From contig NZ_CAJGBN010000034.1 in the NCBI RefSeq assembly GCF_904426505.1, positions 186,001 through 250,000 on the forward strand: 64,000 nucleotides of DNA. The letters run 5' to 3'. Both the position numbers and the translations under genes were made by a program. The notes under the pieces are model-generated. The model worked only from the letters and a program-made list of their open reading frames with translations. It was not told the origin of the DNA and did not search any database. Of this stretch, positions 41,568-51,158 are shown in pieces; positions within the stretch are counted from its first letter, which is position 1; each line of letters begins with the position of its first letter. The stretch is from Rubrivivax sp. A210 (GTDB lineage Bacteria; Pseudomonadota; Gammaproteobacteria; Burkholderiales; Burkholderiaceae_C).

Positions 41568-41576
41568 AGCGGCCGG

Positions 41577-42131
41577 TCAGCGCGTGGCCGGCGCCGGCTC
41601 GGCGAGGTCGCGCAGCATGGTGGGGCCGGCGCGGCGCTCGATCTCGGCGATCAGGCCCTTGAAGCAGCCGGCGCGGGCCAGCATCTCCATCATCACGAAC
41701 ATCGGCGCCACCAGGGCGCCGACGCCATCGTCGGCAAAGGCCGGCTTGCGGCCCTCGTAGTAGTGGCCGATGAGCTGGACCACGCTGCCGCAAAAGAAGA
41801 GGCCGAGGCCGCAGCCCAGCCAGAAGCCCACCGTGGCGCCGCGGCCCAGTTGGTGGGCCAGGGCCACAAGGGCGCCCATGGCCAGCACGGTGGCCGCGCC
41901 TATGCCCAGGCGGCCGCGCGTCAGGTACCAGGCGGCCACCAGCGCGAAGGCGATCCAGGCCGGGGTGAGTGCCAGGCCGCCCAGGGCCAGCGCCGGCCGC
42001 GACAGCAGCACGCCCAGGCCCAGCACGATGAGCGGCACGCCCACCAGGTGGGTGACGATGTTGCGACGGTCGCGGTGGTGCCCCGCGTAGTGCGCCAGCA
42101 GGTCGACGGCGGGGCGGAACGGCGAAGCCAT
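41577..42131 (-). CDS. Mpo1-like (DUF962) membrane protein
   Basis: Inner-membrane protein of 184 residues beginning with the conserved DLLAHYAGHHRDRRNIVTHLVG. It has four to five hydrophobic helices and the second His motif VQLIGHYYEGRKPAF. Yeast Mpo1 is an Fe(II)-dependent dioxygenase of 2-hydroxy fatty acids. The conserved histidines (HYAGHH and IGHYYEGRKPA) are present here, so similar chemistry is possible. The start at 42131 fits the family; the open frame extends far upstream by chance. It converges on ltaE and is divergent from dcd. Confidence 0.88.
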   Translation of the reverse strand: MASPFRPAVDLLAHYAGHHRDRRNIVTHLVGVPLIVLGLGVLLSRPALALGGLALTPAWIAFALVAAWYLTRGRLGIGAATVLAMGALVALAHQLGRGATVGFWLGCGLGLFFCGSVVQLIGHYYEGRKPAFADDGVGALVAPMFVMMEMLARAGCFKGLIAEIERRAGPTMLRDLAEPAPATR

Positions 42132-42200
42132 GGCAGATCTCTCCTTGCTGGCACACTCTAGCGCGTCCGGGCAATCCCCGCAGCATGAACTGGGCCTGAA

Positions 42201-42770
<570 letters not shown>

Positions 42771-42783
42771 GCCAGAGCCGGCC

Positions 42784-43671
42784 ATGAAGTGGGAAGGCCA
42801 GGAGCAGAGCGACAACGTCGAGGACCGCCGCGGCGATGGCGGCGGTGGCCGGCGTGGCGGCATTCCGGTGATGGGCGGCCGTGGCCTGGGCCTGGGCAGC
42901 GTCGCCATCGCGCTGGTGGCCGGCTGGATCTTCGGCATCAACCCGCTCACCGTGCTGGGCCTGCTCGAGGGCGGCGGCGCGCCGCCCGCCGCCCAGGCGC
43001 CGGCGCGGCCGGCGCACAAGCCGCCGGCCGAGGACAAGGCCGCGGCCTTCGTCTCGGTGGTGCTGCGCGACACCGAGCAGGTCTGGGGCCGCGTCTTCCA
43101 GGCCGCCGGTGGCCGCTATGACCAGCCGCGCCTGGTGCTGTTCCGCGGCGCCACGCCCACGGCCTGCGGTACGGGTGAGTCGGCCATGGGCCCCTTCTAC
43201 TGCCCGGGCGACAGCAAGGTCTACATCGACCTCGACTTCTTCGACACCTTGAGCCGCCGCCTCGGCGCGCCGGGCGATTTCGCCCAGGCCTACGTCATCG
43301 CGCACGAGGTCGGCCACCACGTCCAGCACCTGATGGGTGTCACCGACAAGGTCGACCAGGCGCGCTCGCGCATGAGCAAGGCGCAGGCGAATGCGGCCTC
43401 GGTGCGGGTCGAACTGCAGGCCGATTGCCTGGCCGGCGTCTGGGCCCATCACAGCCAGCAGGGCAAGGGCTGGCTGGAGCGTGGTGACATCGAGGAGGCG
43501 CTCAACGCCGCCTCGCGCATCGGCGACGACACGCTGCAGCGCCAGAGCCAGGGCCGCGTCGTGCCCGAGAGCTTCACCCACGGCAGCAGCGAGCAGCGCA
43601 TGCGCTGGTTCAAGCGTGGCATGGATGGCGGCGTGGTGGCGCAGTGCAACACCTTCGAGGCCAAGCTCTAG
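42784..43671 (+). CDS. YpfJ-type neutral zinc metallopeptidase
   Basis: Membrane-anchored putative zinc metallopeptidase of 295 residues. A glycine/arginine-rich cytoplasmic start is followed by one membrane segment (GSVAIALVAGWIFGINPLTVLGL). The extracytoplasmic domain contains CGTGESAMGPFYCPGDSKVY and the zinc motif HEVGHHVQHL. The third-ligand region is ELQADCLAGVWAHH. The family is common and poorly characterised. The gene follows dcd by 13 bp. Confidence 0.92.
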   Translation: MKWEGQEQSDNVEDRRGDGGGGRRGGIPVMGGRGLGLGSVAIALVAGWIFGINPLTVLGLLEGGGAPPAAQAPARPAHKPPAEDKAAAFVSVVLRDTEQVWGRVFQAAGGRYDQPRLVLFRGATPTACGTGESAMGPFYCPGDSKVYIDLDFFDTLSRRLGAPGDFAQAYVIAHEVGHHVQHLMGVTDKVDQARSRMSKAQANAASVRVELQADCLAGVWAHHSQQGKGWLERGDIEEALNAASRIGDDTLQRQSQGRVVPESFTHGSSEQRMRWFKRGMDGGVVAQCNTFEAKL

Positions 43672-43784
43672 GCGCACTGCCGACCGCACTGCCAATCTAG
43701 GGGTGGCCGCCGCGCCAGCCTCCCCTCGGCGCCTACACTCGCGCCGACCGCAAGCTGGCGGGGGCTCGTGGGCCGAATCGACGC

Positions 43785-45155
43785 ATGGCCGTGGCATCAG
43801 AACGATTCTGGGAGGACTTGCTGCTCTTCATCGAAGACGGCAAGGTGATCCCCGTGGTGGGGCCTGAACTCGTCACCGTCGCCGATGGCGAGCAGCAGAT
43901 TCCGCTCTACCGCTGGCTGGCGCGGCGCCTGGCCGACCGCATCGAGGTGCCCGAGGCGGCGCTGCCGCCCGACTACCAGCTCAACGACGTGGTCTCGCAC
44001 TACCTGCGCGACGGCGGCGAGCGCGAAGGCCTGTACTCGCGCATCCTCAAGTTGCTGCGCGACGGCAAGCCCCAGCCCTCGCAGCCGCTGCGCGACCTGG
44101 CCTCGATCCCGGCCTTCGACCTCTTCGTCACGCTCACCTTCGATTCGCTGCTGGCCGAGGCCCTGACGCAGGCCCGCCACGGCGCCGCGCCGCGCCAGAT
44201 GGCCTATTCGACGCAGACGGTGGCTGATCTCGCTGGCGGCGAGCGCAGCGTGCCGGTGGTCTACCACCTGCTGGGCCTGGCCTCGTCGTCGCCCGAGTAC
44301 GCCATCTGCGACGAAGACCTGCTCGAGTTCCTGCACGCGCTGCAAGACCGCCAGCGCCAGCCGCTCAAGCTCTTCGACGAGCTGCGCAGCCACCACCTGC
44401 TCTTCCTGGGCTGCGGCTTCGGCGACTGGCTCACGCGCTTCTTCCTGCGCACGGCACGCGGGCTCGAGCTGTCGCAGAAGCGCAAGCGCTGGGACGTGCT
44501 GGTCGACGCGCGCAGCGGGCAAGAACCGGCGCTGGCGGCTTTTCTGTCCAGCTTCAGCATCGACACCAAGGTCTTGCCCATGCCGGCGGCCGAGTTCGTG
44601 GCCGAACTGGCGCGGCGCTGGCGCGAGGCCCACCCCGAGGCCGCCGGCAGCGCTGCCGCCGCTGCAGACGCGGGCAGCAGCAGCGGCGACACCGCGCCGC
44701 GCGAGGGCGCCGTGTTCGTCAGTTATGCAGCCGAAGACCTGCAGGCCGCCAGCGTGCTGGCCGAGGGCCTGCGCGCGGCCGGGCTCGAGGTCTGGTTCGA
44801 CAAGAAGTCGCTCGAGGTCGCCGGCGACTGGGCCCTGGCCATCGAGCGCGGCATCGAGCGCTGCTCGCTCTTCCTGCCCGTCATCTCGCAGGCGGCGCTG
44901 GCCGAGGAAAACCGGCGCCGCTACTTCTGGCGCGAGTGGAACGCCGCTTCCGAGCGAGCCCGCGGCATGGCGCCCGACGAAGAATTCATCGTTCCGGTGG
45001 TGGTCGACGAAACGCGGCTGGACCGCACAAACTTGCCCGACACCTTCACGCGCAAGCAGGGCCCCAGCCTGCCCGGGGGCCGGCTCACGCCCGAAGTCGG
45101 CCAGCGCCTGACCGAGATCGTGCGCAACTTCCACCGCCGCCAGCGGAGGGCCTGA
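43785..45155 (+). CDS. SIR2-like and TIR domain fusion protein
   Basis: Cytoplasmic protein of 456 residues. The N-terminal 270 residues form a SIR2-like domain: a nucleotide-binding start KVIPVVGPELV, then LFVTLTFDSLLAEAL, then VVYHLLGLASS with the candidate catalytic His. The C-terminal TIR domain (about 308-430) begins AVFVSYAAEDLQAAS. It continues through LEVWFDKKSLEVAGDW and carries the candidate catalytic Glu in YFWREWNAASE. Both domain types can cleave NAD. The usual SIR2 Asn (TTNFD) is Thr here (TLTFD), so TIR may be the only active NADase. The next gene, an nSTAND-WD40 protein, begins inside its stop codon. Confidence 0.85.
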   Translation: MAVASERFWEDLLLFIEDGKVIPVVGPELVTVADGEQQIPLYRWLARRLADRIEVPEAALPPDYQLNDVVSHYLRDGGEREGLYSRILKLLRDGKPQPSQPLRDLASIPAFDLFVTLTFDSLLAEALTQARHGAAPRQMAYSTQTVADLAGGERSVPVVYHLLGLASSSPEYAICDEDLLEFLHALQDRQRQPLKLFDELRSHHLLFLGCGFGDWLTRFFLRTARGLELSQKRKRWDVLVDARSGQEPALAAFLSSFSIDTKVLPMPAAEFVAELARRWREAHPEAAGSAAAAADAGSSSGDTAPREGAVFVSYAAEDLQAASVLAEGLRAAGLEVWFDKKSLEVAGDWALAIERGIERCSLFLPVISQAALAEENRRRYFWREWNAASERARGMAPDEEFIVPVVVDETRLDRTNLPDTFTRKQGPSLPGGRLTPEVGQRLTEIVRNFHRRQRRA

Positions 45156-48100
45156 TGAACGCCGCCACGCTGCCCCGGCTCGACCCCCAGCATCCCTGGC
45201 CCGGCCTCGACTCCTTCGACGAGAACGACAGCGCCTATTTCCACGGCCGCGAGGGCGAGGCCGCCGAGCTGCTGCGCCTGGTCGAGCGCGAACCGCTGAC
45301 GGTGCTGTTCGGCCGCTCGGGCCTGGGCAAGAGCTCGCTGCTCAAGGCCGGTGTCTTTCCGGCGCTGCGCGAACGCGACCTGCTTCCGGTCTACCTGCGC
45401 CTGGGCCATGGCGACGGCCTGCCGCCGCTGCGCGAGCAGGTCTATGCCGAACTCGACCGCGCCTGTGCCGCGGCCGGCGTGCAGCCGGCGCGGCGCGAGG
45501 GCGACGAGGCCCTGTGGTCGGTCTTCCACCGCCGCGATGCCGAGTTCTGGAGCGCCCGCCACCGCCTCGTGACGCCGGTGCTGGTGTTCGACCAGTTCGA
45601 GGAAATCTTCACCCTGGGCCAGCGCAGCGAGGTGGCGCGCGCCCAGGCCGAGGCCTTCATCGCCGAGCTGGCCGACCTGGTGGAGAACCGCCCGCCAGCC
45701 GACGTCAAGCGCCTGCTCGAGGACGACCCGGCGGCGGCGCGGCGCTACGAGTTCCGCCGCGCCACCGTGAAGCTGGTGCTGAGCTTCCGCGAGGACTTCC
45801 TGGCCGCTTTCGAGGGCCTCAAGACCCTCATGCCCTCGCTCATGTACAACCGCCTGCGCCTGCTGCCCATGGCCGGCGCGCAGGCCTATGCGGTGGTCAC
45901 GCGGGCCGGCGGCGCCTTGGTCGATGACGAGGTGGCGCGGCGCATCCTGCGCCTGGCCTGGAAGAACGACGCCGCCACGCCGGCCCTGCAGGCCGAGTTT
46001 GAGCGCATCGAGATCGACCCGGCGCTCTTGAGCGTGGTCTGCAGCGAGCTCAACCACAAGCGCCTGCAGGCGAGTCCGCCGCTGGCGGCCATCACGCCGG
46101 CGCTGCTGGCCGGCGCCGACCGCGAAATCCTGAGCGGCTTCTACGAGCGCGCGATGGCCGGGCTGGACGAGCGCGTGCGCCGCTTCGTCGAGGACGAGCT
46201 GATCACCGACCGGGGCTTCCGCGACAGCCACGACTGGGACGACGCCCTGGCCTTGCCCGGCGTCACGCGCGAGGCGCTCGAGGTGCTCGTCGCGCGGCGG
46301 CTGCTGCGCGTGGACGAGCGCCTGGGCCAGCGGCGGCTGGAGCTGACCCACGACGTGCTGACCCGCGTCGTGCGCGACAGCCGCGACAGCCGCCGCACGC
46401 GCGAGGCCGAGGCCGCGGCGGCGGCACGCGAGGCCGCGGCCCAGCTGCAGCAGCGGCGCAACCGCCGCAACGCGGCCCTGGTGCTGGCCGGCGTGCTGCT
46501 CACTGCGGTGCTGGGCGCCCACACCTATTGGCAGGGTGGCGTGGTGCGCGAGGCGCGCCGCCTGGCCGACCAGAAGGCCCAGGAGGCGAAGCTGCTGCTG
46601 GCCGAGGCGCGCAGTGCGCGCCTGATGGCCAGCGCCGACACCTTGCAGGCGCGCCAGCTCGACGCCGCGCTGCTGGTCAATCTCGAGGCGCTGCGCGAGG
46701 CCCCCACGCTGGATGCGCGCGCCGGCCTGCAGCGCCGCTTCGACAGCCGGCCCGGCCTGGCAGCCTATCTCAGCGCCCACGCCCGCGAGGTCACCGCGGT
46801 GGCCTTCAGTGCCGACGGCCGGCAGCTGGCCTCGGCCGGCGAGGACGGCACCCTGATCCTGTGGGATCTGGCCACCCGTGCGCCGCTGGCCACGCTGGCG
46901 GGCCCCAAGACGCCGATCAGTGTGCTGGCCTTCAGCGCCGACGGCAAGCGCCTGGCCGCGGGCAGCCGCAGCCTGCCGGCGGTGACGCTGTGGGACGTGG
47001 CCGCGCGCAAGCTGGAGGCCACGCTGGAAGGCCACCGCTCCAACGTCTGGGCCCTGGCCTTCAGCGCCGACGGCAGCACGCTGGCCAGCGCCGGCACCGA
47101 CAAGCAGCTCATCTTGTGGGACGTGGCCGCCCATCAACGCAAGGCCAGCCTGGCCGGCCACGAGCGCACCGTGCTGGCCCTGGCCTTCAGCCCCGACGGC
47201 CGCCGCCTGGCCTCGGCCGGCGGCGATGCCGCGATCCTGCTGTGGGACTTGCCCGCCGGCCGCGTTGCTGCGCGCCTGGCCGGCCACGCCGGCGAGGTCA
47301 ACGGCCTGGCCTTCAGCGCCGACGGCAGCCGCCTGGCTTCGGCCGGCAGCGACCAGGCGGTGATGGTCTGGAGCCTGGCCGGCGCCGCCGCGCCCAGCGC
47401 GCTGAAGGGCCACAAGAGTGCGGTTGCGCGTGTGGCCTTCGCGGCCGACGGCAAGCGCCTGGTCTCGGCCGGGGTCGACCAGACGGTGATCCAGTGGGGC
47501 CTGTCCGACGGCAAGCCGCTCGCCACCGTCGATGGCGTCAAGGGCCTGATCGCGCCGCGCATGGCGCTCAGCGCCGACGGCAGCCAGATGGCCTCGACCA
47601 ATGGCGAGCAAAGCGTGCTGCTGTGGGATCTGGCGCGGCGTGCGGCGCGCACCGCCCTGGCCGGCCACGCCAAGGAGGTCTACAGCACGGCCTTCAGCGC
47701 CGACGGGAAACGCGTGGCCACCGGCGGCAGCGATGCGCTCGTCCTGATCTGGGATGCGGCGCAGGCCAAGCTGCTGCACAGCCTGCGCGGCCACGAGGGC
47801 GGTGTCTGGGGCCTAGCCTTCACGCCCGACGGTGCCGTGCTGGCCTCGGCCGGCGAAGACGGCACGCTGCGCCTGTGGGATGTGGCCAAGGGACTGGCCC
47901 TGGGCAAGCTGGAAGGCGACAAGGGGCACAAGGGCCGCGTCCTGGCCCTGGCCCTCAGCGCCGATGGCAAGCGCCTGGCCTCGGCCGGTGAAGACCACCA
48001 GGTGATGCTGTGGGATGTGGCCTCGCGCAAGCAGATTGCGGTGCTGGCAGGCCACACGGCCGAGGTCACGGCGGTCGCCTTCAGCCCCGATGGCACGCGG

Positions 48101-48670
48101 CTGGTATCCGCCAGCAACGACCGCAGCGCCATCCTGTGGGACCTGGACAAGAAGCAACCGGGGGCGCGACTGGATGCCCAGCGCGGTGCGCTCTTCGGCC
48201 TGGCCTTCGCGCCCGACGGCCAGACACTGGCGACGGCCAACGAAGAAGGCTCGGTCACGCTTTGGGGCCTGGCCGGCAACAGCCTGGTGGCCACGCTCAC
48301 CGGCCATGCTGATCGCGTGAGCAGCGTCGCCATCAGCGCTGACGGCCTCTGGCTCGCCACCTCCAGCGCCGACCGCACGGTGGCGCTGTGGGATCTGGGC
48401 CGGCGCCAGCTGCTGGCCAGCCTGGGCGGCCCCGGCGGCGAGGTCAATGCCGTGGCCTTCAGCCCCGATGGCAGGCGCCTGGCCGCGGTGTCCGACCGCG
48501 GGCCGGCGGCCGAACTCTTGGACCTGGACGCCGAGGTGCTGGCCCAAGCCGCCTGCCGCAGCGCCAACCGCAACCTCAGCTGCCAGGAGTGGCGCCAGCA
48601 TGTCGGTCTCGACATCGCCTGGCGCAAGAGCTGCCCGGCGCTGCCGGGACCGGCGCAGGCCTGCCGCTGA
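45155..48670 (+). CDS. nSTAND NTPase with 14 WD40 repeats
   Basis: Large sensor-type protein of 1171 residues. The N-terminal motif PWPGLDSFDENDSAYFHGRE is typical of novel STAND proteins. It is followed by Walker A GRSGLGKSS (about 53-61) and Walker B VLVFDQFEEIF. The helical/winged-helix part is LVARRLLRVDERLGQRRLEL. One membrane helix lies near residues 440-460 (AALVLAGVLLTAVLGAHTYW). After it are 14 WD40 repeats of about 42 residues, enough for two seven-blade propellers facing the periplasm if the helix spans the membrane. The ATG overlaps the SIR2-TIR stop (TGATG), so the pair is translationally coupled. STAND proteins oligomerise on ligand binding; here that could activate the TIR NADase. 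Confidence 0.9.
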   Translation: MNAATLPRLDPQHPWPGLDSFDENDSAYFHGREGEAAELLRLVEREPLTVLFGRSGLGKSSLLKAGVFPALRERDLLPVYLRLGHGDGLPPLREQVYAELDRACAAAGVQPARREGDEALWSVFHRRDAEFWSARHRLVTPVLVFDQFEEIFTLGQRSEVARAQAEAFIAELADLVENRPPADVKRLLEDDPAAARRYEFRRATVKLVLSFREDFLAAFEGLKTLMPSLMYNRLRLLPMAGAQAYAVVTRAGGALVDDEVARRILRLAWKNDAATPALQAEFERIEIDPALLSVVCSELNHKRLQASPPLAAITPALLAGADREILSGFYERAMAGLDERVRRFVEDELITDRGFRDSHDWDDALALPGVTREALEVLVARRLLRVDERLGQRRLELTHDVLTRVVRDSRDSRRTREAEAAAAAREAAAQLQQRRNRRNAALVLAGVLLTAVLGAHTYWQGGVVREARRLADQKAQEAKLLLAEARSARLMASADTLQARQLDAALLVNLEALREAPTLDARAGLQRRFDSRPGLAAYLSAHAREVTAVAFSADGRQLASAGEDGTLILWDLATRAPLATLAGPKTPISVLAFSADGKRLAAGSRSLPAVTLWDVAARKLEATLEGHRSNVWALAFSADGSTLASAGTDKQLILWDVAAHQRKASLAGHERTVLALAFSPDGRRLASAGGDAAILLWDLPAGRVAARLAGHAGEVNGLAFSADGSRLASAGSDQAVMVWSLAGAAAPSALKGHKSAVARVAFAADGKRLVSAGVDQTVIQWGLSDGKPLATVDGVKGLIAPRMALSADGSQMASTNGEQSVLLWDLARRAARTALAGHAKEVYSTAFSADGKRVATGGSDALVLIWDAAQAKLLHSLRGHEGGVWGLAFTPDGAVLASAGEDGTLRLWDVAKGLALGKLEGDKGHKGRVLALALSADGKRLASAGEDHQVMLWDVASRKQIAVLAGHTAEVTAVAFSPDGTRLVSASNDRSAILWDLDKKQPGARLDAQRGALFGLAFAPDGQTLATANEEGSVTLWGLAGNSLVATLTGHADRVSSVAISADGLWLATSSADRTVALWDLGRRQLLASLGGPGGEVNAVAFSPDGRRLAAVSDRGPAAELLDLDAEVLAQAACRSANRNLSCQEWRQHVGLDIAWRKSCPALPGPAQACR

Positions 48671-48681
48671 GATCGCGGCAG
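48661..48681 (+). terminator. Hairpin overlapping the WD40 gene stop
   Basis: Perfect 7-bp stem CTGCCGC/GCGGCAG with loop TGAGATC, which contains the stop codon. A second weaker repeat (GCCGG/CCGGC) follows at 48682-48699. No T-run follows. It lies between converging genes. Confidence 0.35.
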
Positions 48682-48709
48682 GCCGGCTTGTCAACCGGCT
48701 GGTTGGCGA

Positions 48710-49861
48710 TCAGAAGAACAGGATGCCGCCCAGCGCCACGCCGTTCATGTCGGCCTTGGCGCCGGCTGCGCTCTTGGAGTCGGTGCGGCTGATCTCGGCC
48801 ACCAGCGTCACGCTCTTGGTCAGCGCGTAGTAGGCGCCGGCCGTGGTGTTGGTGTTGCTCTTGAGTGCGCTGCCGACGCTGTCCTTCAGGCGCGTGCTGC
48901 CGTAGCTCAGGCCCATCTTGAGCTTGGGCGCCACCGCGTAGGTGGCCTGCAGCAGGTAGGCGGTCTGCTTCTGGTCGCCGTTGTCGCCGTCGGCCAGCAC
49001 GCCCAGGCCATTGCCGCTCTGGAAATTGCCCAGCAGCGACAGGCCGCCCACCGCGTAGCTGCCGCCGATCTCGACGCCTTTCATCGTGAAGTCGGCCGCC
49101 GGTGCCGTGCCCTTGAACGGCTGGCTCTTCATCGCCACCCAGGCCTTGCCGGCGCCGAGGTCCAGCGTCGCCTTGAGCTGGATCTGCGGCTGGCGGCCGG
49201 CCGTGTAGGCGGCAGTGGCGAAGGCGTTGACCGGGCTCATGACCGCGGCCGTGAAACCGAAGGCCCCGGCCGCCGGCATGCTGTAGGCCAGCTGGCCATA
49301 GTGGCCAAGGTAGCTGTAGCCGGCACCGATGTGGCCCAGCGTCACGCGGTTGGCCTGGGTGCCGTTGACCGGCGCGCCGGCGCCCAGCAGCGTCATGTCG
49401 GAGAGGATGGCGCTGGCGCCGAAGAGGCCGTAGTCGCGGCCGATCTTGAGCGTGCCGGCGGCGGCCGTGCCTATCGTGAAGAAGCCCTGGCGCACGTCGA
49501 CGTTGTTGTTGTTGCTGATCGAATCCGACGACGACACGGCGGCGCCGATCATCAGCGTGGCGCCGATGTCCACGCCATCCTGCTTGCCCTTGACGCTGGT
49601 GATCAGCGCGTTGGGCAGCAGGCCATTGCCCACCACGGTGCGGCCCGAGGCGCTGCCGCAGCCCAGGGACTGGCTCGCCAGCGCCAGCCCGGTGACGGCC
49701 TGGCTGCCGCCGCAGCTGGTGCTGGTGTAGTAGGCGTTGATGATGCCGCCGACCGAGAGATCCCAGTCGCCGGCCTTGAAGTCGGCGGCTTGGGCCGCAC
49801 CGCCGCCCAGGGCGGTGGCGCAGAAGAGGGGGGCGAGCAGGGCACGCTTGGCTGCGGTCAT
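48710..49861 (-). CDS. Outer-membrane porin-like protein
   Basis: Outer-membrane beta-barrel protein of 383 residues. A signal peptide (ALLAPLFCATALGGGAAQA) is followed by alternating beta strands. The C-terminus GVALGGILFF ends in Phe, as required by the barrel insertion machinery. Pattern resembles Gram-negative porins of the betaproteobacterial type (DWDLSVGGIINAYYTSTSC start, LKIGRDYGLFGASAIL strand). GGAGACC precedes the ATG. Substrate unknown. It converges on the WD40 gene and has a long upstream region of 394 bp. Confidence 0.82.
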   Translation of the reverse strand: MTAAKRALLAPLFCATALGGGAAQAADFKAGDWDLSVGGIINAYYTSTSCGGSQAVTGLALASQSLGCGSASGRTVVGNGLLPNALITSVKGKQDGVDIGATLMIGAAVSSSDSISNNNNVDVRQGFFTIGTAAAGTLKIGRDYGLFGASAILSDMTLLGAGAPVNGTQANRVTLGHIGAGYSYLGHYGQLAYSMPAAGAFGFTAAVMSPVNAFATAAYTAGRQPQIQLKATLDLGAGKAWVAMKSQPFKGTAPAADFTMKGVEIGGSYAVGGLSLLGNFQSGNGLGVLADGDNGDQKQTAYLLQATYAVAPKLKMGLSYGSTRLKDSVGSALKSNTNTTAGAYYALTKSVTLVAEISRTDSKSAAGAKADMNGVALGGILFF

Positions 49862-50255
49862 GGAAGGTCTCCGTCGTGTGGGTTTGTAGGGGGCGACTGC
49901 GCCGGCCTGGGCCGTCGCAGCCGGGGCCCCTATCGCAATGGACATGCCACTAGGGGCCACAGGGGAATATTCGTGCGACGGCGGCACAGCGCTGCGCCGC
50001 CGCGGCGCAAGCAGTGCGGGGCGGCGGCGGCGGATCAGGGTGGATGCCGAGGGGAAAGCCCGAGTAGGGACGGCGAGCGTTGGGCGAGGGCGTCACAGCC
50101 GCCGCGACTGCGTTGCGCCGCGCCGGAGCGCCCGTGGCGCAGGCGGCGCAGCACCACCGCGGCGCCGCCGCGGGTCTACCCTTGGAGGCGTCGGCGCGAG
50201 GTCAATCGCCGACGAGCGGCAGCGGCGCCAATGCTTCGGCAGGGCGCGTGGGCGC
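49862..50255. other. Gene-free stretch upstream of porin
   Basis: No coding frame here has family resemblance. The porin ribosome site and promoter must lie at the left end. An 8-bp inverted repeat is at 49925-49958. The rest is GC-rich with short repeats of GCCGCC type, typical of non-coding spacer in this genome. I see nothing else. Confidence 0.5.
49925..49958 (-). promoter_or_regulatory. Inverted repeat in porin upstream region
   Basis: GGCCCCTA and TAGGGGCC form a perfect 8-bp inverted repeat separated by 18 bases. It lies 64-97 bases before the porin ATG. It could be a leader hairpin or a split operator. No known regulator matches. Confidence 0.35.
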
Positions 50256-51119
50256 CTACTCGTCGATCAAGGCCGGATCCCATGCGTGGACGATCTGCCG
50301 CTGCTGGCCCAGTTTCTCGATGCCCAGGCTCATCACATCGCCCGGCTTCAGGAACACCGGCGCCGGCTTGATGCCCATGCCCACGCCGGGGGGCGTGCCG
50401 GTGGTGATGAGGTCGCCCGGCTCCAGCGTCATGAAGCGGCTGAGGTAGCTCACGATCTGAGCCACGCCGAAGATCATCGTGCGCGTGCTGCCCGATTGGT
50501 AGCGCACGCCGTTCACCTCCAGCCAAAGGGCCAGATCCTGCGGGTCGCCCACCTCGTCGGCCGTCACCAGCCAGGGCCCGGTGGGGCCGAAGGTGTCGCA
50601 GCCCTTGCCCTTGTCCCACTGCCCGCCACGTTCGAGCTGGAATTCGCGCTCCGACACATCGTTGACGACGCAGTAGCCCGCCACATGGGCCAGCGCATCC
50701 GCCTCGCTGACATAGCGGGCGCGGCTGCCGATGACGAAGCCGAGCTCGACCTCCCAGTCGCTCTTGACCGAGCCCTGGGGCAGCACCACCGCGTGGTTGG
50801 CGCCCACGGCGCAGCCCGGCGTCTTCATGAAGACGATGGGCTCCTTGGGGATGGGCATGTTGGCCTCGGCCGCGTGGTCGGCGTAGTTCAGGCCGATGGC
50901 GATGAACTTGCCCAGGCCCGTCCAGGGCACCTGCAGCGCGTCCTGGCGCACCAGCGGCAGCGCCTGCACGTCCAGCGCGCGCAGCGCGGCCAGGCCGGCC
51001 GGCGACAGCGTCGAGGCGCTGATGTCCTCGAGCAACGGCGAGAGATCGCGCACCTGGCCGCTGCCGTCGAGCAGGCCGGGCTTGATGCGGCCCCGGGGGC
51101 CGTGGCGGAGCAGCTTCAT
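50256..51119 (-). CDS. Fumarylacetoacetate hydrolase family protein, probably sugar-acid catabolic
   Basis: Metal-dependent C-C hydrolase/lyase of 287 residues. The FAH fold is recognisable by GKFIAIGLNYADHAAEA, the acidic metal site in WEVELGFVIG, and TGTPPGVGMGIKP. The N-terminal form MKLLRHGPRGRIKPGLLD is typical of members often named ureidoglycolate lyase. Several of these in fact hydrolyse 2,4-diketo-3-deoxy sugar acids (for example of L-fuconate). The neighbours (an SDR and an IlvD/EDD-type dehydratase in the same orientation) support the sugar-acid role. That step would release pyruvate and a hydroxy acid. Confidence 0.88.
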   Translation of the reverse strand: MKLLRHGPRGRIKPGLLDGSGQVRDLSPLLEDISASTLSPAGLAALRALDVQALPLVRQDALQVPWTGLGKFIAIGLNYADHAAEANMPIPKEPIVFMKTPGCAVGANHAVVLPQGSVKSDWEVELGFVIGSRARYVSEADALAHVAGYCVVNDVSEREFQLERGGQWDKGKGCDTFGPTGPWLVTADEVGDPQDLALWLEVNGVRYQSGSTRTMIFGVAQIVSYLSRFMTLEPGDLITTGTPPGVGMGIKPAPVFLKPGDVMSLGIEKLGQQRQIVHAWDPALIDE

Positions 51120-51158
51120 GGGAAGAACCTTTGCTGGGAGAAGGTCGGTCGGCTGACT

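Noticed and set aside
44921..47794. 957-residue open frame opposite the nSTAND-WD40 gene
   Set aside because: Periodic repeats simply mirror the WD40 codons on the opposite strand; no protein-like domains.
46789..48550. Tandem DNA repeat array or CRISPR-like periodicity of about 126 bp
   Set aside because: The periodicity is that of WD40 repeats in a continuous reading frame; no identical repeats with unique spacers.
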